Shown: positions 1 to 9,188, counted from the first letter of the stretch. The stretch is DNA of 64,000 nucleotides from Sphingobium sp. WTD-1 (GCF_030128825.1 NZ_CP119128.1:1-64000); one strand, 5' to 3'. Notes: generated by a model not told the origin, from the sequence alone. A program made the numbers and translations.

Positions 1-5
1 GAGAG

Positions 6-30
6 GCCCCCTTGCGAAACTGTAGGGGGC
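6..30. other. Short hairpin at window edge
   Basis: GCCCCCT (6-12) pairs with AGGGGGC (24-30) across an 11-base loop. No T-run follows, so a terminator role is unproven. It lies beyond the 3' end of repA and its context is cut off by the window edge. I see no gene in bases 1-142. Confidence 0.3.
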
Positions 31-142
31 ATAGCTCAATTTGCACTTTTATGTCAATGAAAGGCTTATTTTCGCAAGTGAGTAGGCCCGGTCGGCCCAA
101 TTGCCTCGAATTGCGCCGCCAGCCTTTCGTGCACGCCTACAA

Positions 143-159
143 CCTGACCTCTTGGGGGC
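143..159 (-). repeat. Inverted iteron-like copy downstream of repA
   Basis: On the minus strand this reads GCCCCCAAGAGGTCAGG, identical over 17 bases to 1453-1469 in the iteron region on the other side of repA. A perfect copy about 1.3 kb away in opposite orientation suggests a further RepA binding site. Confidence 0.55.
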
Positions 160-170
160 TAGCCACCCTG

Positions 171-190
171 AAATTGCACCGGTGCAATTT
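171..190. promoter_or_regulatory. Perfect 20-bp palindrome 3' of repA
   Basis: AAATTGCACCGGTGCAATTT is perfectly self-complementary and starts four bases past the repA stop codon (195-197, minus strand). There is no clear T-tract. It could be an RNA 3'-end hairpin or a dimeric-protein site; the sequence does not decide between these. Confidence 0.45.
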
Positions 191-194
191 CGGC

Positions 195-1358
195 TCAAGG
201 GCGCCCGCGCCGCGCCAGGAAGCTCTCGCAAAAGCCGGTCCAAGACGCGATCAGTTTGGCGCCCTTCAGCTTCGCTAGCCTCTCACCCATCTGCGCGCGA
301 TAGGCGTCGGCAATCAGATCGATGTCCCAACCACCGCCGGCCGAACGGCCAATGGCCGCGAGCGTGTCCGACCCAAATCGGATCGTGCCGTTCGGGAAGG
401 TGACCTCCCCTGCCCCAGTCTTATCCTTTGATACCAAGGCCGCCACCGCCGCCTGCGTGACGGCCTCGACGGCCACAGTCTCGACCTCGTCTTCGCGCCT
501 CGCCTTCCTCCCCGCAGAGTGCCGAGCAATTTCATCCACGGTTGCTATCTGCTCAGGCGCATCCTTTGGCTCAAAACGAAATTCGATCTCGGCGACGGTT
601 CGACCCTGACGGATTTCCCGCCACTCCACACGGAAATGAGCGAGCTGGTCGATTTCGGCCTTCGCCTTTTCGAGAACCTTGCGGCGCAGCTGCGCAAAGT
701 CCTTGTAAACGTCTGGCGCGATGCCGAGCAGCGCACGCAGTGCCGTCATGTCGCCCTTCCATAGCGACTGGCGTCGATGCAACCGCAATGCCCCGATCTC
801 GTACAGCTTTAGCGCATAGGTCGACCGAAAGCCGAGCACCGCCTGCCGGTTCAGGACCGCATAGGTCTCCGATTCCTGAATCAGTTTCCGAGCCTCGGGC
901 GTGAACTCCCACTCGATCCACCCTGCCTCAGCGCCCTCCTCGTCCTCCACTTCTTCGCGCGATGATGAGATCAGAGAAAAGCGCAGCGTCGCCTTCTTGC
1001 CGCGCCAGGACTTATCATCGACCGCAAAAAGCGTGCGATGCAGTTCCTCGAGCATATCCGAGATGCGCTCATTGCCCTTGTGGCCGCGGCGAATATCCGC
1101 CTTTCGCATCTTGTGCGGGCGGTCCTCCCAGGCATCACCGCCCGCAGTCAAAATCATCAGCGCAAGCAAACGCGAAGCGGTCAGGCTCAGCGACTGGCCT
1201 TTGACGAACTTGACCTCAACGATGCTGCCGGGCTTGGCGAACTCGTCGCCGCCCTTGGCCTGCAGGGCGGCAGCCACCCGCATCGCCCGCCCCGGAGAAG
1301 CATCATCACCGGCGGGGGAGGGCGTTACAGCGTGGTCTAGGGCTTGTTCGTCATCCAT
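195..1358 (-). CDS. repA: Plasmid replication initiator protein (Rep_3 superfamily)
   Basis: A 387-residue protein with the layout of iteron-binding initiators: a first winged-helix region around residues 50-190 (LTASRLLALMILTAG, then the YALKLYEIGALR stretch) and a second around 190-270. The C-terminus is a longer acidic/basic extension ending in a helix that may bind DNA. Known role of the family: binds repeated sites at the plasmid origin and opens it for the host replisome. Support comes from the phased GGTCAGG repeats directly upstream of its start. ATG at 1358 is the first good start. It is transcribed away from ssb, so the origin lies between two divergent units. Family assignment is by recognition, without a search. 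Confidence 0.85.
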   Translation of the reverse strand: MDDEQALDHAVTPSPAGDDASPGRAMRVAAALQAKGGDEFAKPGSIVEVKFVKGQSLSLTASRLLALMILTAGGDAWEDRPHKMRKADIRRGHKGNERISDMLEELHRTLFAVDDKSWRGKKATLRFSLISSSREEVEDEEGAEAGWIEWEFTPEARKLIQESETYAVLNRQAVLGFRSTYALKLYEIGALRLHRRQSLWKGDMTALRALLGIAPDVYKDFAQLRRKVLEKAKAEIDQLAHFRVEWREIRQGRTVAEIEFRFEPKDAPEQIATVDEIARHSAGRKARREDEVETVAVEAVTQAAVAALVSKDKTGAGEVTFPNGTIRFGSDTLAAIGRSAGGGWDIDLIADAYRAQMGERLAKLKGAKLIASWTGFCESFLARRGRP

Positions 1359-1402
1359 GCCATGAAGTCTGCACCGATTCGTCCGGCGTGGAAGAAAATC
1401 TG

Positions 1403-1722
1403 CCTGACCTGTCCTCTTGCGTCAAGTCAGGGCAGGATAGACGGCGGTTTCGGCCCCCAAGAGGTCAGGATGGAACTTCACCCCGAAACGACAAAACACA
1501 AGGAAGTACGCCGAGTCGCGTTTCAAAGCGATCTGACCCTCGCAAACGGCCGCGCGGAGGGCGAAGAACGTCCCTGACGAGCGATATGACGAGCGAATCG
1601 CGCCCAACAGAGCCTGGCCCCCATGCGGTCAGGAAAGCCCCAACCGGTCAGGTTGCATCCCCCGATCGGTCAGGAATGAGCCCCCACAAGGGCAGGCAAA
1701 ATCCCCCGTCCGGTCAGGATAG
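1403..1722. repeat. Candidate origin of replication with iterons
   Basis: GGTCAGG (or GGGCAGG) preceded by a C-run recurs with starts at 1463, 1627, 1646, 1668, 1690 and 1712. The last three intervals are exactly 22 bases, two helical turns; the one before is 19. The extended unit reads CCCC(C)-N4-CGGTCAGG. An inverted core CCTGACC lies at 1403-1409. Placement next to a Rep_3 initiator makes this the likely oriV. The 1359-1949 gap holds no gene I can support. Confidence 0.7.
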
Positions 1723-1794
1723 GCTTGCTCAAGCCCGCAGAAACGCTGGGCTTTCGGCTTCCCGAATCTGAATCCTTTTGAATCGGAAAAGCTT

Positions 1795-1830
1795 CCGCTG
1801 CGAGCAGCGGCGTTTTGATATTTTTATTTT
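1795..1830 (+). terminator. Hairpin followed by AT-rich tract in origin region
   Basis: CCGCTG (1795-1800), loop CGAG, CAGCGG (1805-1810), then a T/A-rich run through 1830. It resembles an intrinsic terminator on the plus strand, but the AT-rich run beside the iterons could equally be the melting region of the origin. Confidence 0.4.
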
Positions 1831-1949
1831 GAGAAAGAGATTGGCGCTGCGCTTGAAGCACACCTTCAATCCCCCTGCCTGGAGGGATACGCGAAGTTGG
1901 CCGTCCACGATAGGCTTCCTCGCCAAAGGACGTCACGAATGGAGGGTGC

Positions 1950-2276
1950 ATGATCAACTTCGCCAAGTTCGAGATCATCGGCCGGATCGGCGAAATCGAT
2001 GCGCGACCGAAAGTCACCCTGCTGTCGGTCTGCGCGAATTACCGCCGTAAGGGTGACGATGACGAATGGCAGGAAGACAGTCACTGGAACCGCGTGAGTG
2101 TCTTCAGCGAGGTCCAGCGCAAGCATATCGCCGACCGAGCCCAAGTCGGGGATCTGGTGCGGATTGCCGGGCGGCTCAAGGACAGCTCCTATGAACGCGA
2201 CGGCGTGACCCATTACACAACCGATCGCATCGTCGAGGAATTCGGTATCCTCGCAGCCAAGGGCATGCCTGGCTGA
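1950..2276 (+). CDS. ssb: Small single-stranded DNA-binding protein, plasmid type
   Basis: 108 residues forming one OB-fold: an N-terminal strand (INFAKFEIIGRIGEI), a WNRVSVF strand typical of SSB, and VGDLVRIAGRL. It lacks the acidic C-terminal tip that recruits replication partners in chromosomal SSB, and the window carries a second SSB at 32551 that has the tip. GGAGG sits just upstream of the ATG, supporting this start. It begins the plus-strand series ssb, primase-like, strawberry-notch, ParB-like. Likely role is coating plasmid ssDNA during replication or entry; the partner proteins are unknown. Confidence 0.8.
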   Translation: MINFAKFEIIGRIGEIDARPKVTLLSVCANYRRKGDDDEWQEDSHWNRVSVFSEVQRKHIADRAQVGDLVRIAGRLKDSSYERDGVTHYTTDRIVEEFGILAAKGMPG

Positions 2277-2283
2277 ATTGGCG

Positions 2284-2295
2284 GAGAGGGGAGGG
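2284..2295 (+). repeat. GAGAGGGGAGGG leader motif, copy 1
   Basis: The 12-base purine run GAGAGGGGAGGG lies between ssb and the TOPRIM gene. The same string recurs before two other backbone genes (3204 and 11329). It is too far from the next ATG to be its ribosome binding site. Confidence 0.5.
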
Positions 2296-2338
2296 CGCAA
2301 CCGGCAGCGGCGCTCCACCACTTTGCAAGGATTAGTTG

Positions 2339-3205
2339 ATGCCCCTAGCTGCTTCCCATCGCGCCAAAGCCATTGTCGAAGCCCTCGGCGGAACGTGGCG
2401 CGGGACGCGCGGCGAATGCCGTTGCCCGGCTCATGACGATCATGGCCCCAGCCTGTCAGTGCGCCTGGGCGAACGGGCGATCTTGTTCCACTGCTTTGCT
2501 GGCTGCGATACGCGCGACGTTCTGACTGCCCTGCGCCGGCGCAAACTTCACGATGCGGTGCCGCTCACCATGCCGCGCCCGAAGGCGATGGCCGACCATC
2601 GCGCTCTCGCGCTTCGGCTATGGAAGGCAAGCCAGCCCATAGCCGGCTCGCCAGCGGCCGATTACCTTGCCGCACGCGGTCTTGCTCCTCCCTATCCGCG
2701 TTGTCTGCGCTACAATCCCCGCACCATTGTCGGGGCAGGTGACCAGCGCCGGTTCTTTCCGGCGATGATCGCTGCGGTCGAGAACGATCTGGGCGTCGTG
2801 GCCGTCCAGCGGACCTGCCTCGATCTCGCTGACATCTTGCACAAGCCCCTGTCAAAGCCGAAGATTGCCCTTGGCCTGCTTGGCAACGCGGCCATCCGTC
2901 TGGCGCCGGCCGGAGAGGAGCTTGGCCTTGCTGAGGGCATCGAGGACGCCCTTTCGGCAATGGCCTGGTTCGGAACGCCAACTTGGGCGCTGGGCGGGGT
3001 CGAACGCCTTGGACTCGTCGCCATCCCCGAACGGGTCAAACGCATCATCGTCTATGGTGATCGCGGTGCCGCCGCTGCCGCCATGCTCAAAAAAGCTCGG
3101 CCGCATCTCACAGCCCATGGACGCGAACTGGTGCTCCGCCTCCCGGAACGGCACGCGGATTGGAATGATGCTTGGCGTGTCCGCCGGGCCGCCGAGGCGG
3201 CCTGA
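2339..3205 (+). CDS. Zinc-finger/TOPRIM primase-like protein
   Basis: 288 residues. The N-terminus has a CHC2-like zinc finger (CRCPAHDDHGPSLSV then FHCFAGCDTRDV), as in DnaG-type primases and plasmid TOPRIM proteins. The C-terminal half has a TOPRIM fold: the acidic LAEGIEDALSAM motif near residue 200 and a later IIVYGDRG motif supplying the Asp. This family is common on conjugative plasmids and is thought to prime transferred or replicating strands. TTG at 2336 precedes the ATG in frame; I chose ATG 2339, with an AGGA stretch upstream. It follows ssb and precedes the strawberry-notch gene, fitting a DNA-metabolism operon. Confidence 0.75.
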   Translation: MPLAASHRAKAIVEALGGTWRGTRGECRCPAHDDHGPSLSVRLGERAILFHCFAGCDTRDVLTALRRRKLHDAVPLTMPRPKAMADHRALALRLWKASQPIAGSPAADYLAARGLAPPYPRCLRYNPRTIVGAGDQRRFFPAMIAAVENDLGVVAVQRTCLDLADILHKPLSKPKIALGLLGNAAIRLAPAGEELGLAEGIEDALSAMAWFGTPTWALGGVERLGLVAIPERVKRIIVYGDRGAAAAAMLKKARPHLTAHGRELVLRLPERHADWNDAWRVRRAAEAA

Positions 3206-3222
3206 GAGGGGAGGGGGCCTTC
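3204..3222 (+). repeat. GAGAGGGGAGGG leader motif, copy 2 (19-bp repeat)
   Basis: GAGAGGGGAGGGGGCCTTC overlaps the end of the TOPRIM gene and precedes the strawberry-notch gene by about 50 bases. The identical 19 bases occur at 11329-11347 before the ParB-like gene, 8 kb away. Confidence 0.6.
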
Positions 3223-3231
3223 AGGCTGATG

Positions 3232-3251
3232 ACCTGGCGCTGATGCCAGGT
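3232..3251 (+). other. Hairpin upstream of strawberry-notch gene
   Basis: ACCTGGC (3232-3238) and GCCAGGT (3245-3251) form a perfect 7-bp stem with a 6-base loop, ending 20 bases before the ATG. Possible mRNA leader structure. Confidence 0.35.
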
Positions 3252-3271
3252 GTCAGACCCGGAGATACCCC

Positions 3272-5401
3272 ATGGCCACACAACCCCTCGCGCTCACGCT
3301 GCCGCTCGATGATCCCGCCCGGACCGCTGCTCAAGGCATAGCCGACCGGCTGTCCGAAGGCCGTTCGGTTGCACGTAACGACCTCCTTGCCGGGATGACC
3401 TCCGCCTTCGGTGGCTCGAGCGCGGATGGCTCATGGTCATTGCGCGACGCCTATGATGTGCTCGAACTCGCGCAGATACTCCATCTGAAGAACACAACAC
3501 TCCCGGCAGATGCGAATGTGCGGCTCGCCCAGCTGATCGCCATGACGGCGGCGCTTCCGACGCACAGCGTGCGTAGCGAAACGCAGGTCGCGTTCCAGCA
3601 ATTCTCGACACCGGCACCGATCGGCTTCCTTGCCGCCAGGGCAGCCGCGATCACGGCACGCGATATCGTGCTCGAGCCCTCGGCCGGGACCGGGCTCTTG
3701 GCCGTACACGGTCATTTTGCCGGCGCTCGCCTTCTCCTCAATGAGATCGATGCCTGGCGCGCGCGTTTGCTGCGTCACGCCTTTCCCGAAGGCAGGCTGA
3801 GCACGCATGATGGCGAACTGATCGACGATATGCTCGATCCGCAACTGGTGCCGAGCGTTGTGCTCATCAACCCGCCCTTCTCGCGGAGCCAGGGACGGGG
3901 GCGCGACCGCCACGCTGCGCTTCGCCACCTGCGCTCCGCGCTCTTGCGCCTCGCACCAGGCGGGCGCTGCGCCGTCATTCTTCCCGATCGCATCGAGACA
4001 GGGGACGCGGATTGGCTGCACGCCACCGCGGGCGTACATCTCCGGCTGCATCTCGGCCTGCCGCCCCATGCTTATGCCAAGCACGGCACCGGGCAAGCGG
4101 TTCAGCTCGTTCTCCTCGAAAAGGGCGGGGCAGGGGATTGCGTCCCACGCCAGACCTGTACGACGTTCGGCGCTGCGCTCGCGGCCATCGATGCGATGAC
4201 GACCCCGTGCGCCCCCACGCCGCAACCGATCTCCCGCCCCAGCGGATTGTTCCGGGGCCTCACGCGGCGGACCCGCCCCGTAAGCTCGCGTGTGGCGGTA
4301 ACCCTGCCCACGACCCGCGCGGTCGCCTATCACCGTCTCGACGCGCCGGCGCCCGCGGGCGAACCGCAAGGGATTTACCTGCCCTATCGGCCGAGCCGTC
4401 TGCTGATTGCCGATGCCCGTGAGCACCCAAGCGCGCTGGTCGAATCGCAGGCAATGGGATCGATTGCCGCACCCCCGGTCGCTTATGAACCCGTGCTGCC
4501 GGCCAGGATCTTGGACGACGGCCTGCTCTCGGACGCGCAGCTCGAAACGCTGATCTACGCTGGCGCGGCGTTCGAGCGTGACCTTCCGGGCCGGTTCGTA
4601 TCTAGCGAGGAGGGGCATTCGCTGTCGCCGGCAGAGGCCGGCAATGCCTATCGGACGGGCTTTTTCCTTGGCGATGGCACGGGCGCCGGCAAGGGGCGGC
4701 AGGTGGCGGGCGTCATCCTCGACCAGTGGTTGCGCGGCAACCGCCGCCACCTCTGGATATCCAAGAGCGAGACGCTGATCGAAGACGCGCGGCGCGACTG
4801 GTCGGCGCTTGGCGGCTTGCCGCTCGACATCCAGCATCTCAACCAGTGGAAGCTCGGCACCCCGATCGCGCTGGGCGATGGGATCCTCTTCCTGACCTAT
4901 GCCACCCTGCGCTCCAACCGCGGTGACAGGGGCACGCGGCTGCGCCAGCTGATCGAATGGATGGGTGAGGATTTCAGCGGCGTCATCGTCTTCGACGAGG
5001 CGCATGAGATGGCCGGGGTGGCCGGTGGCGAGGGCCGGTTCGGCGCCACGAAAGGGTCGGAACAGGGCATCGCCGGCGTCCGCCTGCAAAATCTCGCTCC
5101 GCGCGCCCGGATTCTCTACGCCTCGGCGACGGGCGCCTCGGACGTCAACAACCTCGCTTATGCGACACGCCTCGGATTGTGGGGACCGCACACGGCCTTC
5201 GCCGATCGGCGAGCCTTCGTGGAATCGCTGCGCCGCGGCGGCATCGCGGCCATGGAGCTGATCGCCCGCGACCTCAAGGCGCAGGGCCTCTACGTCGCGC
5301 GGGCGCTCAGCTTCGCTGGCGTTGAATATGACATCCTCGAGCATCGGCTCAGCGAAGAACAGATCGCCGTCTACAATGCCTATGCCGATGCCTGGGAGAT
5401 C
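3272..5401 (+). pseudogene. Strawberry-notch family helicase/methyltransferase-like protein, 5' half (interrupted)
   Basis: First 710 codons of a large DNA-metabolism protein. Residues about 125-260 look like an N6-adenine-methyltransferase fold (EPSAGTG, then NPPF near residue 200). From about 450 there is a superfamily-2 ATPase of the strawberry-notch type: Walker A GDGTGAGKGRQ near 466 and Walker B FDEAHE near 575. A RIT element enters after codon ATC 5399-5401; the broken frame then runs to TAA at 5465-5467 inside the element. The rest resumes in frame at 9234. Rejoined, the gene would encode 1399 residues. ATG 3272 has GGAG upstream. The truncated product keeps both catalytic motifs but loses the second helicase half, so it is probably inactive. 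Confidence 0.8.
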
Positions 5402-5421
5402 TTATGGCGAGCTGCGCATAA

Positions 5422-5466
5422 GATCGCTTATCGCGAGGAAGCGGTAATGCGGAGGAGCGCGGCGTA
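5422..5466 (+). repeat. Left terminal inverted repeat of RIT element
   Basis: 45 bases starting GATCGCTTATCGCGAGG, matching the reverse complement of 9189-9233 at 44 of 45 positions. A perfect 17-bp hairpin (TGCGCAG-TTG-CTGCGCA, 5490-5506) follows between the repeat and the first recombinase. Confidence 0.85.
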
Positions 5467-5557
5467 ACCGGCGAATTCCCATGATAGTGTGCGCAGTTGC
5501 TGCGCATTATATTGGTTGCGAACCTCGGCGGTCCCTGGACCAGCTGAGGAGGCAATC

Positions 5558-6790
5558 ATGTTGAAGTTGCATGACGAGTTGATCACCGAACTCTCGAATT
5601 CGCTCACCACACAGAATTACAATCCCGTGGTCGTGGCGAACCACCGTCTCTACGCCCGCGCGTTTCTCGATTATCTGGCCGAGTGCGATATACAGGTCGA
5701 GACTGTGACGCCGCAGCAGGTCGATCAGTATTTTGGCTATGCGGTTCAGGATTTTGAGATCCAGTACGGTCGGCCTCCCAGTGCGCGTTGGCACATGTTG
5801 CCCCGCACCGCGATCGCCAAGCTCCTCCGGCTTGCTCAAGGCAATTGGCCCCCGGACGCAGAAATGATCGGTCCCGATGACGAGCATCGACATGAAATTT
5901 GCCGCGAATACGAGGCATGGCTGCGCGAGGAGCGCGGTTTGGCAAGCGCGTCCATTGCGGCGCTGATGTGGGAGGCGCGAAACTTCCTGCGATGGCAGTT
6001 CGACCGGGCCGGTGCCGCCAGCCTCGAAACGTTGAGCATCGTGGACATCGATCTCTACATGGACATGCGCGCGCCTGGTTTACGGCGCAAATCATTGGCC
6101 GATGTCGCTGAGCGTCTCCGTTCGGTGGTTCGCCATCTGCATCGGACGGGTCGCATCCCGACCGATCTGACGCCACACATCATCGGCCCCATGCTCTATG
6201 CCTACGAAGATGTGCCGTCGACGCTGGAAAGGAGCCAAATCGCCGCGGTTCTGGCGACAACGCAGGAGGACAGATCGCCACGCGGACTACGCGATTATGC
6301 GATACTTCAGCTGCTTGCCACGTATGGGCTGCGCGAAGGTGAGATATGCCGCCTTCGGCTCGATGACGTGGACTGGCGCGCAGAATCCCTCCGGATCTGC
6401 CACACCAAGACCAACGCGTACTCGTACATGCCGCTAATGGTGACTGTTGGTGAAGCGCTGCTGGATTATCTGCGCCTTGGGCGGCCCCAGGTTGAAGTGC
6501 GGGAAATCTTCGTCCGATCCTGCGCACCCTATATCGCAATGACGAACCTGTACGGCATGATCCGCGGTCGGTTGGCCGCCGCAGGCGTAGTGCCAGCAGG
6601 AAAGCGGGGGCCGCATGTCTTCCGCCACGCACGTGCGGTCGAAATGCTGCGGGCATCGGTCCCGCAAAAGATCATCGGCGACGTGCTCGGGCATCGATCC
6701 ACCGAATCCACCAATACTTATCTCAAACTGGCAACAGATGATCTCCGAGCCGTGGCACTCGAGGTGCCTGGAATGGAGGTGCTGTCATGA
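5558..6790 (+). CDS. ritA: RIT tyrosine recombinase A
   Basis: 410 residues. An N-terminal SAM-like core-binding domain (about 1-200) is followed by the catalytic domain. Visible catalytic residues are Arg in YGLREGEICRL, the HVFRHARA box (H-x-x-R), GHRS (third His), and Tyr in NTYLKLA. Tyrosine recombinases cut and rejoin DNA through a 3'-phosphotyrosine; in RIT elements the three proteins probably act together on the terminal repeats. ATG 5558 is preceded by GAGGAGG, so the longer reading from 5489 is rejected. The stop overlaps the next start as ATGA (6787-6790), indicating translational coupling. Confidence 0.85.
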   Translation: MLKLHDELITELSNSLTTQNYNPVVVANHRLYARAFLDYLAECDIQVETVTPQQVDQYFGYAVQDFEIQYGRPPSARWHMLPRTAIAKLLRLAQGNWPPDAEMIGPDDEHRHEICREYEAWLREERGLASASIAALMWEARNFLRWQFDRAGAASLETLSIVDIDLYMDMRAPGLRRKSLADVAERLRSVVRHLHRTGRIPTDLTPHIIGPMLYAYEDVPSTLERSQIAAVLATTQEDRSPRGLRDYAILQLLATYGLREGEICRLRLDDVDWRAESLRICHTKTNAYSYMPLMVTVGEALLDYLRLGRPQVEVREIFVRSCAPYIAMTNLYGMIRGRLAAAGVVPAGKRGPHVFRHARAVEMLRASVPQKIIGDVLGHRSTESTNTYLKLATDDLRAVALEVPGMEVLS

Positions 6791-8142
6791 GCGCCTGGCA
6801 CGATCCCGATCGCACCGTCGTCGACGCCTTCCTGGTAAAATCGCAGTTCCGGCCGGGAAGCGTACCGACATATCGCTGGTTCCTTTGCACCTTCGAAGAT
6901 GTTGCCCGCCGGCATCCGGCGGTGGACCGGCAGATGCTCGACGCCTGGCTGAAGGAGATGCAAAAACGTTGGCGATTGTCGACGCTGCTCAATCAGGTCT
7001 GCATTGTCGACCGCTTCCTCGACCACCTCGTCGAAATCGGGCTGATCGCCGACAACCCTGTTGCTGCACTTCGCCGTCGGTACAACGTCAAGCAAAGCAA
7101 GCCGATCTGGCGGGCCTTGGCTTCCCCGAATCCCGACGAATCCTTGGCCGCGTTACGACGGCCTGCGCCCTTCGGCAGCGTGCTGGGTGACTTCATGCAA
7201 GACCATGTCATGCTGATGCGCAGCCGGGGATATCAATATGAAGCGCAGGCTCACTGGCTGCTGCGGTTCGATCGGTTCCTTCAGGCCCGTCCCGACCTCG
7301 CGGAGCAACCACTTGAGGCAATGATTGCGAGCTGGGCGGCTGCCAAGCCGACCCGCAACCACGCGGCTGAATGCCAGAAGCTGGCGCGCATCCTGACCAA
7401 GGCGCGGTTCCGCCTCGATCCGACTATCCCGCCAAAGCGCTTCAATCCCCGGCCAGAGCGGGAAGTAGCGCGGGAGCATCGGCAACCGCATATCTTCAGC
7501 CCGGCTGACGTTCGGCGTATGCTCGATACCGCACGGACTTATCCGTCGCCGGACGCTCCGCTGCGGCCGTTGACCCTCTACACCATGATCATGCTGGCCT
7601 ATTGTGCCGGGCTACGGCGAAGCGAGCTGGCATGGCTCGATCTTGGTGACGTGGACCTGCAATCAAGCACGATCACGATCCGGGAAACGAAGTTCTACAA
7701 GACCAGGATCTTGCCTCTATCCGACAGTGTCGCGGTCGAACTGCGCGCGTACATCGATGCGAGGCGGCGCGCTGGCGGCCCACAGAACCCGAAATCAGGG
7801 CTGTTCTGGCATGCCCACTTAAATGACCGCTACAGGCCCGAGGCGGTTACGACAATGATTACCAACGTCATGCGCCGTGCTGGGCTCAAGCCCGCTTCGG
7901 GCCGGACCGGGCCGCGGGTCCATGACCTTCGTCACTCGATGGTGGTGAACCGCATCCTCCAGTGGTACCGGTCCGGCATTAACCCTCAGGAAAAACTGCA
8001 CTTCCTCTCGACCTACATGGGGCACCGGGATCTCCACTCCACGCTGGTCTACATCACCGTCACGCAGGATCTGTTGCAGGAAGCCAGTGAACGGTTCCGC
8101 GCGCTCGGCGCCCCGTGCCTTGTCACGGAGGCGCGGCCATGA
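6787..8142 (+). CDS. ritB: RIT tyrosine recombinase B
   Basis: 451 residues, the middle protein of the trio. It has an extended N-terminal region with two helical core-binding-like stretches (about 1-110 and 130-200), then a catalytic domain: Arg in YCAGLRRSELAWL, HDLRHSMVVN (H-x-x-R), GHRDLHST, and Tyr in TLVYITV. It overlaps both neighbours by four bases (ATGA), so the three are almost certainly one transcript. No ribosome binding site of its own is needed if translation is coupled. Function is inferred from family and context. Confidence 0.85.
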   Translation: MSAWHDPDRTVVDAFLVKSQFRPGSVPTYRWFLCTFEDVARRHPAVDRQMLDAWLKEMQKRWRLSTLLNQVCIVDRFLDHLVEIGLIADNPVAALRRRYNVKQSKPIWRALASPNPDESLAALRRPAPFGSVLGDFMQDHVMLMRSRGYQYEAQAHWLLRFDRFLQARPDLAEQPLEAMIASWAAAKPTRNHAAECQKLARILTKARFRLDPTIPPKRFNPRPEREVAREHRQPHIFSPADVRRMLDTARTYPSPDAPLRPLTLYTMIMLAYCAGLRRSELAWLDLGDVDLQSSTITIRETKFYKTRILPLSDSVAVELRAYIDARRRAGGPQNPKSGLFWHAHLNDRYRPEAVTTMITNVMRRAGLKPASGRTGPRVHDLRHSMVVNRILQWYRSGINPQEKLHFLSTYMGHRDLHSTLVYITVTQDLLQEASERFRALGAPCLVTEARP

Positions 8143-9143
8143 GGAAAGGCAATCCATTGCCCGCGTTGTTGCGGGCGTTCTTCCAGGAGTGGCTGGCCGA
8201 GCAGCGCAGCGCGTCAATCCACACGATCCGCTCTTATCGCGACACCTGGCGGCTGCTGCTTCGGTTCGTCGCGGAGCGAAAAGGCTGCGGGGTCGCGCGG
8301 CTGACGCTCACCGACGTCTCGGCCGGCGAGGTGCGCGCGTTCCTTCATCATACCGAGCATGGCCGCAAGACCACGATCGGCACGCGGAACTGCCGACTGG
8401 CCGCCATCCGCAGCTTCTTCAGCTTCGTGGCGGACAAGAATCCGGAATACATCGCGCAGTGCTCAGAGGTCCTGGCTGTTCCGTTGAAGCGGGAGCCCAC
8501 CTCCGCGCCGTGCTACCTCGAGCCCGAGGAGGTCGAGGCCATCCTCGCCCAGCCCAACCGATCGACACTCGAAGGGCTGCGCGACCATGTACTGCTCTCG
8601 TTCCTCTATAACAGTGGCGCGCGAATCCAAGAGGCGCTTGACCTCTGTCCCGAAGCAATCCGGTTCGATGCACCGAACTTCGTGCGTCTTTACGGCAAGG
8701 GGCGCAAGGAACGCATCTGCCCGCTCTGGCCAGAAACCGTGGCATTGCTCAGGAAGCTACTGGAGCGACAGCCGCGTGCGCCCGATGAGCGGATCTTCGT
8801 CAATCGATACGGTGAACCGCTAGGGGCGTCAGGGGTGCGGTTCAAGCTCAACGCCTACGTGGAACAAGCCGCGAAATCGACGCTGACCCTCCAGTCAAAA
8901 CACGTTACGCCTCACAGCTTCCGGCACGCGACCGCCGTCCACCTCGTTGCCGCCGGGGTCGATATCACCGTCATCCGCAGTTGGCTCGGGCACGTCAGTC
9001 TCGATACGACCAATCACTATGCTCAGGCCAATCTGGAGACCAAACGAAAGGCGCTGGAACAGGTTGGCGCCCCGGCGGCGAGCAACGTGCCACCTTCGTG
9101 GAAGCGAGATGCCAATCTGATGGGATGGCTCGACACCCTATAG
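8139..9143 (+). CDS. ritC: RIT tyrosine recombinase C
   Basis: 334 residues. N-terminal core-binding domain (FFQEWLAEQRSASIHTIRSY, the usual phage-integrase SAM-like start) and catalytic domain with Arg in YNSGARIQEALDL, HSFRHATAVHL, GHVSLDTT and Tyr in NHYAQANL. I start it at ATG 8139, which overlaps the ritB stop as ATGA, instead of an upstream in-frame ATG at 8115. The gene ends 45 bases before the right terminal repeat, so the element carries no cargo. Confidence 0.85.
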   Translation: MRKGNPLPALLRAFFQEWLAEQRSASIHTIRSYRDTWRLLLRFVAERKGCGVARLTLTDVSAGEVRAFLHHTEHGRKTTIGTRNCRLAAIRSFFSFVADKNPEYIAQCSEVLAVPLKREPTSAPCYLEPEEVEAILAQPNRSTLEGLRDHVLLSFLYNSGARIQEALDLCPEAIRFDAPNFVRLYGKGRKERICPLWPETVALLRKLLERQPRAPDERIFVNRYGEPLGASGVRFKLNAYVEQAAKSTLTLQSKHVTPHSFRHATAVHLVAAGVDITVIRSWLGHVSLDTTNHYAQANLETKRKALEQVGAPAASNVPPSWKRDANLMGWLDTL

Positions 9144-9188
9144 AATAATGTGAAGGACGTGGCGAAATGTTCCGCAGCTTTGCAGGAC

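Noticed and set aside
3437..5344. 635-residue minus-strand open frame opposite the strawberry-notch gene
   Set aside because: Third-position GC effect in high-GC DNA; no family features, while the plus strand has clear motifs.
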